This document shows positions 14,620 through 26,380 of a stretch of 64,000 nt of DNA, one piece after another; position 1 is the first letter of the stretch; the number at the start of each line of letters is the position of its first letter. The notes under the pieces are model-generated. The model was not told the origin of the DNA. It worked only from the letters and a program-made list of their open reading frames with translations, and searched no databases. Source of the stretch: Tigriopus japonicus (taxonomy: Eukaryota > Arthropoda > Copepoda > Harpacticoida > Harpacticidae); NCBI GenBank assembly GCA_010645155.1, contig CM021322.1:7819038-7883037 (forward strand). The letters run 5' to 3'. Position numbers and translations under genes: made by a program.

Positions 14620-16401
14620 CAATTTTTGTAACCTTTGGTTAAGCTCCTTAATTCACCAAAAGTGCTGACCAAAGTTTGCATGAAAAAACTAAGTTTTCTG
14701 AGGATTATTTCGTTCCCCTGAGTACATTCAAAAAGGAGTAGAATGACGCTCCAGTCTGCAGTTCACAAATAAGTTGTTCATGATTCTCAACTTTGACCAA
14801 TTTGAGAGAGGCAACAATATTTCTGACTACCACATGAAGAATTTGCTTTCTAACTGTTCAAACTTATACTAGTACTTATGTAATTCAACTGCTTTTATAT
14901 GGATTAAAGGTCGGATGTTAATGCAAGTAATTTTCATCACTCTTGTATAAGAATATCAAGTCAAATCAATCATCATTTAGTATACTCTCTGTGCATCAGC
15001 AGCCTTTTAAACTACTGTGCCAAGAGTGTACTTAAGGACTGCTGAATGGACCTTCTTGTAATATCTAAAATCAATTAAATGCAGCTCAAAGGCAAATGAG
15101 GTTGTAATAAAAATAAAATAAAATTTTGCGCACTTCATGTTGTGACAGAACAGTCCAGGACAACTTCAAAAGATATCCTACAAAATGATTGGTAGGAATG
15201 ACTCGATAAGTCTTCTCTGGAAATTCTGTGGATTTCCTCGGTTCATGCCACACACTCAAAGAGTACCCATCTTTCTCGTTTCAGAGGAGCTTCAAGTGGA
15301 AAGTGAAAGGACCAAGTCTTCGTGAGTGAGTGCGTGTACTTCCTTGGCCCAAAGAGCAAGTGTAGAACCCACACACACACTCACACATTGGTTGTTCGGG
15401 GACAGGTTTTCACGAGCATGCAACCATCAACTTTCACCTCCTGGAAACGTTGGCATCAAGACGAACGAAATGTGTTCGTGTTTTGAGCAAAACTTACTGT
15501 GAGGCTCGGGCAAATCGTTCGTTCCGCTTGTATCCAAGTTTCCAAAAACCGACAGAAAGTGGGTCTGTTCGCTCAGAGTTGAGCAATATGATGATGATGA
15601 TGAATATGTTTCCGTTTTCTTCTTAAGGAAGTAAGTCGTTTTGCAAAAAGGATAGGGTTCGAATCTCATCTGTGGAAGACGAAGCCTTTTTATCAATACT
15701 TATAAACGTCAACAATGTTGGTTTCATGAGAATCGACATTGTTTTTTGGGTTATATTAAGTGAAGTAAAAAGTTCTAACAAGATGTAAAAGCGGGTAAGA
15801 AGAACATTAAAAACTGTCTGAAATAGGCCTGAAAATGGCTAAATTTCTTTTTATGAAACTAGTACATGTCACTAAAAATAAAAACCAAACAGAAAATTAT
15901 GTATGAAGACGCAGGAGCTTTTATGTTTAAATCCATCTTTCGGAGGAAAAGCAAGGAAAGCAAACATATTTCCATATTCCAAAAAAAATCACATTTAGAC
16001 ATTAGAAACCAAAATGATGCCAACAACACCTAAATAACATGGTCAATCAAAAAATATTTTGTATTAGGACACATCAGAGGTCCTCAAAAGTAATAAAATC
16101 AACGTTTGAGTTGTATAAAACTTAAATTCCATTAGGAGACATTCACATCATGAACAATTTGCCTTATAACAGGTAACATCATGGGACTCAAATTGGGCTT
16201 GTATTATTCGTACTATCGATTACGCTGGAAAGAAACAAGGTGTCGCAATTATGACTTTGGCAAGAAGAACTCATTGGGCGAGAAAATGGGCCTAACGGAA
16301 TTGTTTAGCTCGGACTGATGAAAGTGTCGAGTCCAATATCTTATGGTTCGTGGTCTTGCCTTTGGTTTGGAATGAGACGGCATTGATTGTTCCTAGGCCC
16401 A

Positions 16402-16427
16402 CTACATACATACATACATACGTACGG
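16402..16427. repeat. (CATA)n microsatellite
   Basis: About five CATA units ending in CGTACGG, adjacent to a short imperfect GGTTCAGAT duplication. Confidence 0.85.
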
Positions 16428-16756
16428 TGGTTCAGATGGTTCAGATACAGATGGATAGTTAGATACAGTTGGGATCGTGGCTGGATTGGCCTAAGGACGA
16501 CCACTACTCACTCCTTCTAATATCCGACGACGACGAGGAGCAATAACAAATGAGGTTGCGAAATTTCTATAAGAAAGAAGGCTTCCTTCCAACAACTTGA
16601 TTGCCATACGCAGTCACACACAACAGCATATACTATACCATGGGCCATAAAGTACCCGAAATGACTCAAAAACTGTGATGTATTGAGTAATTTTTAGGCA
16701 CATTTTTTGGTAGCTTTCAGACGAAAAGAGCCATATTTACAGCTGACGTTAATAAA

Positions 16757-16980
16757 TAGTGATGGTCCGATCTGAGTCGAAATTTCGGCTTCGGTTCCGG
16801 CCACTGATGAAGCTTGAGATCAGAAATCAAAGAATTTTTTCCATAAAATTATGGGCCCTTTTTTTATTTTTAAAATGTTGGATTTCCCTTCTTCAAGACC
16901 AGGTGAAATTTTATTCTTTATGTATTTGCATTATTTAAAATTTTCTGGTCTCGGTTAAGCCCTTTTTCGGTCCATCACTG
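16757..16980. mobile_element. hAT-like MITE, diverged copy (TAGTGATGG family)
   Basis: The left end TAGTGATGGTCCGA and the right end TCGGTCCATCACT are inverted copies of one another. Both match the ends of the better preserved element at 22144-22430. No coding capacity is visible in about 224 bp. The flanking 8-bp target duplication is no longer clear here, which fits an older insertion. Confidence 0.7.
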
Positions 16981-18499
16981 GTACTAATCAACAAATTTTA
17001 TGGTCAGACAAGCTGCCAGAGCCCTGAAAGGTCCCAAAAACAAAAATTTTACATTTACACAAAAAGGCGATCTCTGTTAGGTTTATCCTATGAGCGAGAT
17101 ATCTCACAATAAAGATTATTGTTGTACAATTGGTGACACAATATCTGATTTTGAACACACCTTGCGGGTGAGTTGCTCGATGGCAGTCATTTTTCTGTTG
17201 ATGTTAATACTATTTAGCTATAGTTCTCTACCAGTTTTGCAAGATATACGCAAGATAATTACAAATCTGGAAAAAATACTGTAACAAAACCAAGTGTATT
17301 GTTTAAGGCAACAAGTGATTTGGTCAAAGCGTTAGATGGGTCACAGTAATAGCGCACACAGAAAGTAATGTAACCTAAAAAAAACTTTACAACAAAGATA
17401 TTCTAATCTGGTTTGCACCCAACACGACAAGTACCTCATCTTATCTTTTTATTGTAAATTTTATTTCAGTTCTTTCCACCTATCAAAGGTTACCGTAGAT
17501 CTTATTTTCCAAATTTATGTGAGTAACAAACCATTAATGGTCATTTTTAGGGGCAATAATTGGTTTCGATAGTCAGAGACTTCTTGAAAATAACTCCGAA
17601 AAAAGTGAATGAAGAAAAAGCTTAACGAAAAGCAATTTTGATGAATTTCTTATCCATCTTGTCTTCACCGATTTTAAACCTTGCATATGAATTATCTATT
17701 GTAGATAATTAAACAAGACACCAATAAACAGTTTACGACCTACAACAATAACATTCAGACACCCAAAAATCTAACCAAGGTTTCTCTAGAAAATATTTTG
17801 ATAGCATACCAAAAGAGAATCACCGATCATGTATGACTCGAAAAGGTCCCATACGATCTCGTCTTGAGTCGTTTCATTGCTAGCAGGGAAATTGCGTCAC
17901 TGTCGGTCGATAAGACGACGTTGGAAAAGAAAAAAAAATCGAGGATCGACGACCGACGAAACGAAGACGTCGTCGATCCTGAGGCTTGCAACTGACGCAC
18001 TAACCAACCAACCAACCAACCAGCCAACTATTTCCTCAGCTCACTTGCTGCTATGCTCGTACTACACTCACACATGTGTAGTATGTGGATAGGAATCATC
18101 ACGACTCACACTCACAGGTCTGATGTGAATGAACTCTAGAAGAAAGTGTTTTTCTCGTGTTCTGGGCAGGACAGCTATTCAAGAAGAAGAAGGTCTGGTT
18201 TCTTGGTTCCACTGGCTCGTGATCAAGCCAACCAAGTGCCACCGACTTCCTTGGGCATGGTATAGGCACATACAATCCGTACGGATTACCACATGGGAAC
18301 CAAGTCTTTGTTGGTAGGCCAGGAAATCCTTCAATCAGGCCCAGCAAACGTTAGCTAGCGATGTTCTTCTCACATATGAATGCCTAGCTTCTACTTCAAT
18401 GCGTCTTGAATTAAAATGAAATCCAAAACCACGATGACCTAACGTGATATTTAAGGACAACATTCGTTTTTATCATCCTTCGTGTTAGTGATGCATATG
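16981..18499. other. AT-rich non-coding stretch
   Basis: No gene could be supported. The first kilobase is AT-rich. At 17877-18130 there is a less AT-rich patch with GACGACG words and the (AACC)n tract at 18001. Confidence 0.5.
18001..18028. repeat. (AACC)n simple repeat
   Basis: Six to seven AACC units preceded by a patch rich in CGACGACG and GTCGTCGAT words. It is the longest member of the simple-repeat series in the first 19 kb. Confidence 0.9.
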
Positions 18500-18935
18500 A
18501 GTTACATCTTTTTGATTTATGTGAGTCCTAAAGTAGATTAGGTTTCGTGACGCTTTACACTTTTTCCGATTAAAGCGCAACTTAAAGAACGGTTGTCAGC
18601 AAAACCTATTTTGTATTGCTTATCTTGTGACACAGATGAGAGTTGAAGCATTTTTAATTTATCTGTATATATATTTTGAAGGAGCCTGAAAGTGGATTAG
18701 GTTTTGTGATGCTTTAAACTTACTTCCGATTGAAGTGTAACTTACAAAATTGTTGTTGACACAACCTATTTTGCATCACTTATCTTGAGATTCAGATGTG
18801 AGTCATAGGATTGTTAATTTGTCTGAATATGTATTTTGAGGGACCTGAAAGTAGATTATTAGGTTTCACGACGTTTCAAACTTACTTCCAATTGAAGAGC
18901 AACCGCAGAATTGTTGTCAATAAAACTTAGTCAAT
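18500..18935. repeat. Tandem repeat of about 160 bp, three units
   Basis: Three successive units share the anchor word AGTRGATTAGGTTT (at about 18532, 18691 and 18851). Each is followed by a CGTGACGCTTTA-like word, then CCGATTRAAG, an ACCTATTTTG-like word and a TTATCTTG-like word. The spacing is about 160 bp and the units are diverged from one another. No coding frame is conserved across units. It is a short satellite-like array. Confidence 0.8.
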
Positions 18936-19300
18936 TTCCAGAACACTGTCTTTCATAACATTAAAAGCGCAACTTCGAAAAGCTTTTTTTTGCCAATTCA
19001 ATATGGAGAAAGAAAGATCGAATAATGGACAAATTAACCAGCTTGAATGGAATTCAGGGCTATCCTCAATGAATTGGCTGACTTATGGCGGTCCAAAAAC
19101 AACCGACCATCAAAAAAGTACACCCACTCCAAACCCAGTATATATCGTTCAACAACTCCTCATCCATCTTCAAGTCATTACTCAATAATTGCCTGGCCTC
19201 AACCCAAAAATGTGTTGTGTTTTTCGAGGAAAACAATTTCTCGATTGAAGACCGCAAAACGCGCCTCAATTATCTTTCCTCGTGAGGTAAACAACGCTCA

Positions 19301-19314
19301 GTGAGTGAGTGAGT
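19301..19314. repeat. (GTGA)n microsatellite
   Basis: Three to four GTGA units. A (GACT)n tract lies just downstream. Confidence 0.8.
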
Positions 19315-19421
19315 GAAACCCAGACAGAGAGAGCACTCTATGTACTCATGGATATGGTCATCCATCCAGGTACAGTAGATACACTGATTTCGATCCATCC
19401 TGGATGGTTGAGAATGGCGCT

Positions 19422-19440
19422 CTGACTGACTGACTGACTG
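19422..19440. repeat. (TGAC)n microsatellite
   Basis: About five TGAC units. This is the last of the simple-repeat tracts before the transposon-rich part of the window begins. Confidence 0.85.
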
Positions 19441-19650
19441 AAGAGCAGTACTATCTAGAGATTTTGTTTGTCTCCAGACAAAAGATCCTCCAACCAACGG
19501 GAGAGAGAGAGAAAATGACTTTGATCTGCCTTGGTAATACCTCACTACCTCGTGCGAACCACCTCCTTGGTTCTTGTAACATGTTCACTCTCACTGTAGA
19601 ATTTGAAACAAAATAGTTTTTTACTTTATGGTGAGAACACATTCAATTGC

Positions 19651-20147
19651 TAAGGGAGCAGATTTCAAGCAAACAAGGTTTTATGTTTATTTGCTATTTG
19701 CTAGCCTTTAAAATTTATTTGCCATTTTTCATTTTATGTGCCATTTTTGGGCAAATAAATTCAAAATTTCGGCTTTTGGGCAATTTAATGCAAAACTTGT
19801 CGGTTTTGGGGCAAATCAGTGCAAAAATTGTCTTTTGTAGCAAAAATGGGAAAAACAAATGTTTGCCCAAAATGTTTTGTTTTAGGGATATTTTGATTAT
19901 TCAATGGAATAGAAATATTTTCTCTTAAATGTTCATACACTTGCATTCCACTTTATTGTTGGTGAAACATAATGCTCATTTTTCGAATTTAGTAGCAAGT
20001 TTTGATATATGTTGGTAAATTTTTGTTTCTTTTTGCCATTTCTTGTTTGCTATGCCGTTTTATTTACCATTTTGGACGCATTTATTTGCAATTTTTTGGC
20101 CTAAAAGCCATGTTTTATTTGCCAGAAATCTGCAAATCTGCATAAGT
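19651..20147. mobile_element. MITE family A (GCAAATAAA-rich), inverted copy
   Basis: The stretch is made almost entirely of TTTATTTGCCATTTT-type words. Its left end (GGGAGCAGATTTCAAGC) and internal order match the reverse complement of the intact copy at 26381-26883. The right end has the related GCCAGAAATCTGCA word. The TA-flanked terminal sequences are eroded. There is no coding capacity. Confidence 0.75.
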
Positions 20148-20309
20148 GCCTAAAATGTTGATGGTAGAACTCCAAATAGAACCTTTGGTGTTTTTCTGAT
20201 GAATTTTGGCATAGATCATGCCTGAATTACCTTTTCAGTAGTCAGTTTTCCATGCCAATTTGAAAAGGGATTTCACCAATACTTTCAACCAAAACTACCA
20301 CAGGTTCAT

Positions 20310-20460
20310 CAAGAACACTCAGTCAACATTAGAGGCACTTTAGTTCGTCCCGAACTGATTGTTGAACATTGCAATCTTAAAAAAATATGTGTATCATGGG
20401 AACTGCGAGCTGTTGCCGCATGAAATCCACTAGATGGCGCGCTTTATAAACGTACTCTGT
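20310..20460. repeat. Dispersed repeat, plus-orientation copy (pairs with 34830-34985)
   Basis: About 150 bases containing ACTCAGTCAACATTAGAGGC, a GCACTTTAGT word, ATCATGGGAACTG, GCTGTTGCCGCATGAAATCC and AGATGGCGC. The same order occurs in the reverse complement of 34830-34985. No coding capacity or clear termini were seen, so the class of element is unknown. Confidence 0.7.
20427..20440 (+). promoter_or_regulatory. Exact match to the animal CTCF core consensus
   Basis: CCACTAGATGGCGC satisfies CCASYAGRKGGC at every position. Related AGATGGCGC words lie near 21832 and 28700 (minus). The inverted repeat partner has one change, with CCATTAGATGGCGC at 34835-34848 on the minus strand. The site lies inside a dispersed repeat, so chance spread by the repeat is the main alternative. 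Confidence 0.35.
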
Positions 20461-22143
20461 TATTATTGTGCTCTAGCTAGAACAACAAAGGCAAAAAGTC
20501 TTGGGAACTTAGAGAACAGAACTATTCTCCCTTTTTCATGACATCTAGTGGCACATTTTTAAACTTTGACCAAATTGCTCTATGAAAAAATGCAAAAATA
20601 ATGATTCATATAAAGTTGACATGTTTTGTTTCTAGAGATGCATGCATATCTCAAGTATTATTATTCCTTGACTTTCAACATTTTTTCTAGATTTTTTAAA
20701 AACTTTTTTGAAGTTCCAACAGATCACAATGCAAAAAATAAACAATGTTCATCTTAGAATTTTGGACAAGTAATGCTTAAGAGGCTTCTAGTCAATATTG
20801 GAAGCATGGTGGAAAATTGCATTGACAAAGACAAAACATTTGAACAGTTATTTTTTCCACTTATGCATGTTACCCAAAAAAAGGAAATAGTTGTCAAGCT
20901 GGATTAAGAAGAAAAAACATTATCAAAAAGTTGCTTTTATTCCAACTTGAAGATTAATTTAGCATATAATTTTTGGAACCAGATTATTAATATCTTAATT
21001 GTGTGATTTTTCATTTCACATTGGATTGATTTCAGTTATGATAGATAATACAGTTGATCAAACAATTTCAATAGAGGTAGCTCATTCCAGGTTTGATCAA
21101 AATTAATTACAAGTTTGAAGGTTTTACGCGTGTATAAATGGTTTTAGTCCATTGCTTTTCGTTCATCACTAATGTTAAGCAAGATTCCCGAGACAAACAA
21201 GCAGTTTTTGACAGTGTATCGGTAATCCATCCATTTAAATCTGCGAAAACATTGTCTGTGCATCAACACATCATTGTTTGTCTGGCTTGGAACGGCGATT
21301 CCAAGAATCGAAACTCTGTCCAAGCAGTCAAGCAATAAGGCCAGTATTATCATTACTCAGCACAGGTGCCGCCTTAGCAACCATTCCTCTCGTCGTCCCT
21401 GTTTTTTCCCCTTTCTTTCTTTCATTCAAGGTTGAAGGAATGGAATAGAGCTCTTTGAAGGTAGTAGTGAGACCAAAAACTGAATGAAATTTAATGAGCT
21501 GATAATGAAATGTCACTTGAAGTATTGGGTTATTTAGTAGAAGCTAGAAAGCTTGATCGCCAGATGGAGGTAATATTTCATGATGTGTGTTCATATTTTT
21601 ACTGTCTTGCATTTTGTACTTCTTATATCTTTTATTATTTCCTTTTACTTTCCATATACTTACTACAACGTACAGCATTCAAACACACCTTGGTGTCTTG
21701 CTGATCCTTGGATGTCTTCTGCCGATACTATTTCACTATTCATTTTTTTTATCCATGTAAAGTAACTCCTATATCCTCTCTGTATATTTGTGAGCAAAAT
21801 AAAAACATCCCAAAAAAAGTTGATTTTTATTGCTAGATGGCGCTGATTGTCACTTCTTTTTTCATCAAAGCATAACATGGCGGCCTAAACAATACTCATT
21901 CTGGTTGCAAGTTGCTCATTTTAATGACAAGAGAGGGCACAATATTTGCAGATGGCACTACTAACAACTTTGGGGGGGAAAACCATGCCAGATATTATCA
22001 AAATAAAAAAATCCAACACGAAATTCGACCATTATGTTAACGACAAATGTAATTGCATCAAGGTTTAAAACATCAAATTTGGGGGTTTGAGACATTTCGT
22101 TGAGCAACAAGCCTATTAAACCTTTTGAAGTGTACCTACAAAC
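20461..22143. other. AT-rich intergenic stretch
   Basis: No exon chain was found. The frames at 21510-21765 (plus) and 21663-21878 (minus) overlap one another and lack splice support. A second AGATGGCGC word is present at about 21834. Confidence 0.45.
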
Positions 22144-22430
22144 TAGTGATGGACCGAAAGCGCCTTCGGCCGAAATTTTGGGCTCGGTTTCGGTCATGCT
22201 TACCGAAACCGAAAGCAGACATGCACTATAAAGGACGGAGTTTGACAACAAAATCGAAAAAAATTTCGTCCAAAAACCTCTGAAATTCAAGTTTCCCGAT
22301 TTTTCAAAATTTGCTACTACCCAACATCGAACATATGAACAATTTAATTTTTAAGGTGGATTTTGCATTGATTTAATTTTGTAGTCAGCTGGTTTCGGCT
22401 TCGGTTTTGAGCCCTTTCGGCCCATCACTA
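22144..22430. mobile_element. hAT-type MITE with perfect 8-bp target duplication
   Basis: The left end TAGTGATGGACCGAAAG and the right end CTTTCGGCCCATCACTA form terminal inverted repeats with one mismatch over 17 bases. The element of 287 bp is flanked on both sides by the direct repeat CTACAAAC (22136-22143 and 22431-22438). An 8-bp duplication with such termini is the signature of the hAT superfamily. There is no coding capacity. A diverged relative lies at 16757-16980. Confidence 0.9.
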
Positions 22431-23336
22431 CTACAAACCAACGTTTTATTCAATCAAATTAGTTTTTGAAGTTTTTTCTTCAAAAAGCCAAAAGAATTTA
22501 GTCTGATTCAGGCAAAAATTCCTTGAGTTGAATGTTATGGTTGAGACTAAAAGTAAATTTTTGAAAATAAACAAAAAGAGAACACCTTGCCTTTTTGTAC
22601 TTTTTTCTGAAAATACGCTCGGTTCAAATGCTTCTAATAAATGAAAGGCAATTCATTGAGTAGTTTTTAGGATAAATTATTTGATAAGGCTTTTAGGTCC
22701 CACATTACTTTAAGGTGATCATTTACGAAAAACCAACGCAATAAATGTCACATGCTTTGTCACAACCTCTCTTTCTTCGGCTGATGTCATTATGGAAAAA
22801 TAAATACGAGTAGATTAAAAAGTAGGTCCAAAGGTCCGATGAAACGAACGAATCCAAATCATAAGCTCAATGTCAATGCTTCTAACGCTCAAAATTATTT
22901 ACTAAATGAGGGTGTAGTTAGAAAACCGGGTTTTTGGAAAAACCCTAAGAACATTTCTGTTCAGTTTTGCAGAATTTCATGAGTTATTCCACATGTGTTT
23001 TGATTTAGGTAAGTGAAGTTCAAGTGCAAAAGCAAAGGAAAAGAGATTTTCTTTATCCTTTTGATGATGATGATGTTTATTTAGGGACTCAATAGTACAT
23101 TTTAAATAATGAATGTGGTGGTTTTAAAAATAAAAAGGAGATCCCTTGGTCGCCCCTTAAACCTAATGGTTTGTATTATTGGAGAACCTTGACTAGATAC
23201 GTCGACTTTTACGTTTCTCTTGGTATTGAAGCTACCCGAAAAGTGTTTTGATTAAAGCAAGACACCGATCAAGTTTCTTCTAGTTATCTAAGTTTCTAAG
23301 ATTTGACGACAAAGAGTGGAAGACCAGCAAAAGAAA

Positions 23337-23520
23337 CAGCTGACTTGGAGGTCACCTTAATAATACAGCTCCCGAAATTGCACCCTAACACAATAGTTAA
23401 ACCTATTTTTGAACTTCCCAATCTCTATTGGACACGTAAAAACAGGAATTTTCTGTATTAAAGCTCAAAGGTTGCACGTCTGTTCCATTTCTCTAGTTGC
23501 GCCTAAAGGACATTGTAAAA
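23337..23520. repeat. Repeat family E, partial copy
   Basis: Shares ordered words with 26034-26252: CAGCTGACT, GGAGGTCACCTTA, AATACAGCTCC, GAAATTGCACCCT, then AAAGCTCAAAGGTTGCACGT, CCATTTC and GGTTGCGC-like words ending in AAGGAC. It is an older, diverged copy without clear ends. Confidence 0.7.
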
Positions 23521-24025
23521 CGTAAAAGGAGTCTCTTTGGTTTGGTTTGCTTTACTTTATTATTACACCAGACATTTCAGCTACTTACTCATTGTTTTTT
23601 TTTTTAATTTGGATGAAATTCATTTTCTTGATTTCATTTTTCACATCAAAAGGGAAGCGTTTTCAAATATTTTTGACGTTAACCAACTTCTATGAATTGG
23701 ACATATTTTTGTCAAATTTGACAATTTTTCGAAGAACCGTTTTGACATTTCCTTCTTGTTTCTTTTGGGAAGACTCAAAATTTGAGGATGTCTAGATCAT
23801 GTGCTTTGCTTTAAAATAAACAAAAATGGATTTCGGAGTTTGTCAATTTTTTTATAGATTTCCTTGGGTTGTTATTGTATTCCATATTGAAGTAAAAGTA
23901 AAAAAATTAGCAGAGAGCCGACTAACTCTTCAACTAAGTAGCTTTTTTGTTAGATGTTAGGTTGGTTTTGCTATTCGTCATGCATATGCATAAATTACAT
24001 TTTCAGACAACCGGCATGTCATAAA

Positions 24026-25061
24026 TAGGGACAGGAACTTTAGACGAATAAACTGTTCGTCTTTTTTCGTCTTTATTCGTCTTTTTTACTCTTATTCGTC
24101 GCGATAAATTTATTCGTCTATTTTGGATTTTATTCGTCTTTTTTTGTCTAATCCGGCAACTTCACTCAACCGTTTCCGTCTAATTTGTCAAAAATTGGAT
24201 TTTTTTTTTCTCTCAAATTTCAAAGCAGATAGTCACTTTTTAAAAAGTTGGACTCCAAAACTTGGGCCAAAGTAATAGTTTGATTGTGAGTTAGCACGAA
24301 CAAAATTTGATCCACACTAATATTTTGACTTGTAGAGTTTCCTGACAGACACAGAAAAAAAGGTCACTATTGGATTGAATAGGCTGTCTAACTATGTGAA
24401 CAATTAATGTGTCAGCAAACCAGCTTCTAAATATTGCTCTGGTGAAAACTTTGAAATGAGGGCAGTTTTGAGCTCTTAATTTTTTAAATTGTTATGTACC
24501 ACTAACCATTTCTTGCTCAGACGGCACTTTTCTGTTTGTTAATTTTGTAAATTTTGCCGTTTTGTACAAGGGGTAGCTTTTCCCCTCAATTGGGCCACAA
24601 ATTTTGTCTATTTTATGGGCAGCAGTTTTAATCCTCTTTTAATCCTCTTTATAGCCATTTTTTTTTTGTCTTTTTTGCGGTGTAAGTTAGTTTTTTTCGT
24701 CGTATTTGTCAGTTTTTTTTTCGTCTGTGTTCGTCTAATGAAGCCTTTTATTCGTCTTGTTTCCTCAAATTGGGCAATTTTCTTCGCTTTTATTCGTCTA
24801 ATCAGGTACTTTTATTCGTCTTTATTCGTCTAATTAGGTACTTTTATTCGTCTTTATTCGTCTAATCAGGTACTTTTACTCGTCTTTATTCGCCTAATCA
24901 GGTACTTTTATTTGTCTTTATTCGTCTAATCAGGTACTTTTATTCGTCTTTATTCGTCTAATCAGATACTTTTATTCGTTTTTATTCGCCTAATCAGGTA
25001 CTTCTATTCGTCTTTTTTCGTCTATTTTGACAGTTTCATTCGTCTAAACTTCCTGTCTCTA
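24026..25061. mobile_element. hAT-type non-autonomous element (TTCGTC-rich), 1036 bp, 8-bp target duplication
   Basis: The left end TAGGGACAGGAACTTTAGAC and the reverse complement of the right end (TAGAGACAGGAAGTTTAGAC) match at 18 of 20 positions. Both flanks carry GTCATAAA (24018-24025 and 25062-25069). The interior is built from ATTCGTCT words and contains a 32-bp tandem array. The frame at 24615-24833 is a by-product of the T-rich repeat. No transposase was seen, so mobilisation must have come from elsewhere. Confidence 0.88.
24799..25022. repeat. 32-bp tandem array inside the hAT-type element
   Basis: Seven units begin with TAATCAGGTAC (or close variants) at 24799, 24831, 24863, 24895, 24927, 24959 and 24991, exactly 32 bp apart. 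Each continues with TTTTATTCGTCTTTATTCG. Units differ by single substitutions, so the array grew by tandem duplication. Confidence 0.92.
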
Positions 25062-26033
25062 GTCATAAAAATGCACGGTGGTTAGCTGTGCTCTATGAAA
25101 GTGTTTGTTCAAAATGACACTCTCCAGGACGAGAGTGTCAAAATAAAGATATTTTGTAATAAGTCTACTTTAAAGTAGTTAAAATACCTTAATTAATTAA
25201 CTTCAAACCACTTCAATAGATATGTGTATTCAAAAGATAGCTATTAGTTATGAATTAAAATGAAATTTGATCAATATCTTTTAAGGAGTGCATCAAAATA
25301 TACCATGGAATGCTCCGATTACATGTTGGAGCAACTGGAGCAACTGCCAAGAAAGATAATGTGCATTTTCAATGTTGCAATAACACACAAAAAAAATTTC
25401 GTTTATGATTCTGTCTAGGTTATATGATTAGTAAGGCTCGGATAAAGTTGCTGTTTTTTTTGGCATAAATTTGCAATTTATTTTGTTAAAAGTTGTACTC
25501 AATTGTATTGTATTGTATTGTATGTATTTAATCCTTAGGACACAATGTGTATCACAGGATAAAGAGCAAGTCAAGTATCTAAGTTCTACCGCATTTCTTT
25601 GACTAGATTCTTAAAAGAAAGTAAGTTTGGGGCCTGTTGAATTTTAACAGAAAGTTTGTTCCATTCCTTAACACTTCTCTGACTGATGAAATTTGCTCTC
25701 AAGTTCAACCTCGATCTTTGAGCACAAAAGTTTAATTTTTTACTGCTTCTTATTTGCATCTCTTTCTCTTGTTCAAGGGTGAACAAGTTCTGTGGAGAAA
25801 AGTCAATATTTGTCCAGAATCTGTAGCATTGTATCAGATCATCCATCCTTCTCTTTTCTGCCAATGTGGAAATCCCAAGGGCAGGGACTCTTTCCTCGTG
25901 ATTGAGGCCCCTCAATTCAGGTATGAGTCTTGTGAACCTTCTTTTTATTTTTTCTAGCATCACACAATCCCCTTTGGTACTCGGACTCCAGACTGTTGAC
26001 GCAAAATCCAAATGAGGTCGGATGTAGGTATTA

Positions 26034-26252
26034 TTGGGTCCTTTAAGGAGCAGCTGACTGGGAGGTCACAATACATAAGACTGGGAGGTCACCTTAGTAA
26101 TACAGCTCCAGAAATTGCACCCTGACACAAACATGTGATCCATTTTCGAGCTTCTAAAGGTATATTGGACACATTAGAACAGAAATTTTGTGAATCAAAG
26201 CTCAAAGGTTGCACGTGTTTTCCATTTCATTGGTTGCGCTTGAAGGACTCAA
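26034..26252. mobile_element. Repeat family E inserted in the CR1 fragment
   Basis: The ends TTGGGTCCTTTAAGG and CTTGAAGGACTCAA are imperfect inverted repeats, so this looks like a small MITE. It separates the CR1 coding pieces ending ...VMMSPY and beginning NTYIRPHLDF. It contains a short internal duplication of CTGGGAGGTCAC. A related sequence lies at 23337-23520. Confidence 0.7.
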
Positions 26253-26380
26253 TAAGGGGACATCATTACTCCGGTCTCCTTGACAGTGAAAGACCTGTTT
26301 ATCTGTGATATAATGCTGTGGCATGTTCCGGCCACTTTCTTTGCCAGCAGTTTGAAGGTTAGGTCATCCTGAATGATGAC

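Larger units (their letters stand above)
5941..16756. other. Long non-coding stretch, no gene supported
   Basis: No coherent exon chain was found on either strand over about 10.8 kb. The part up to about 12 kb is less AT-rich and full of short simple-repeat tracts (CCAACC, GTGAGTGAG, CACACTCACA) often next to GACGACG or GAGCAAC words; from about 12.1 kb the sequence becomes AT-rich. A candidate start with a hydrophobic leader at 8653 followed by a donor-like GTATGT was considered but has no partner exon. Frames such as 6240-6479 plus have a Leu/Phe-rich leader only because the DNA is T-rich. Confidence 0.45.
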
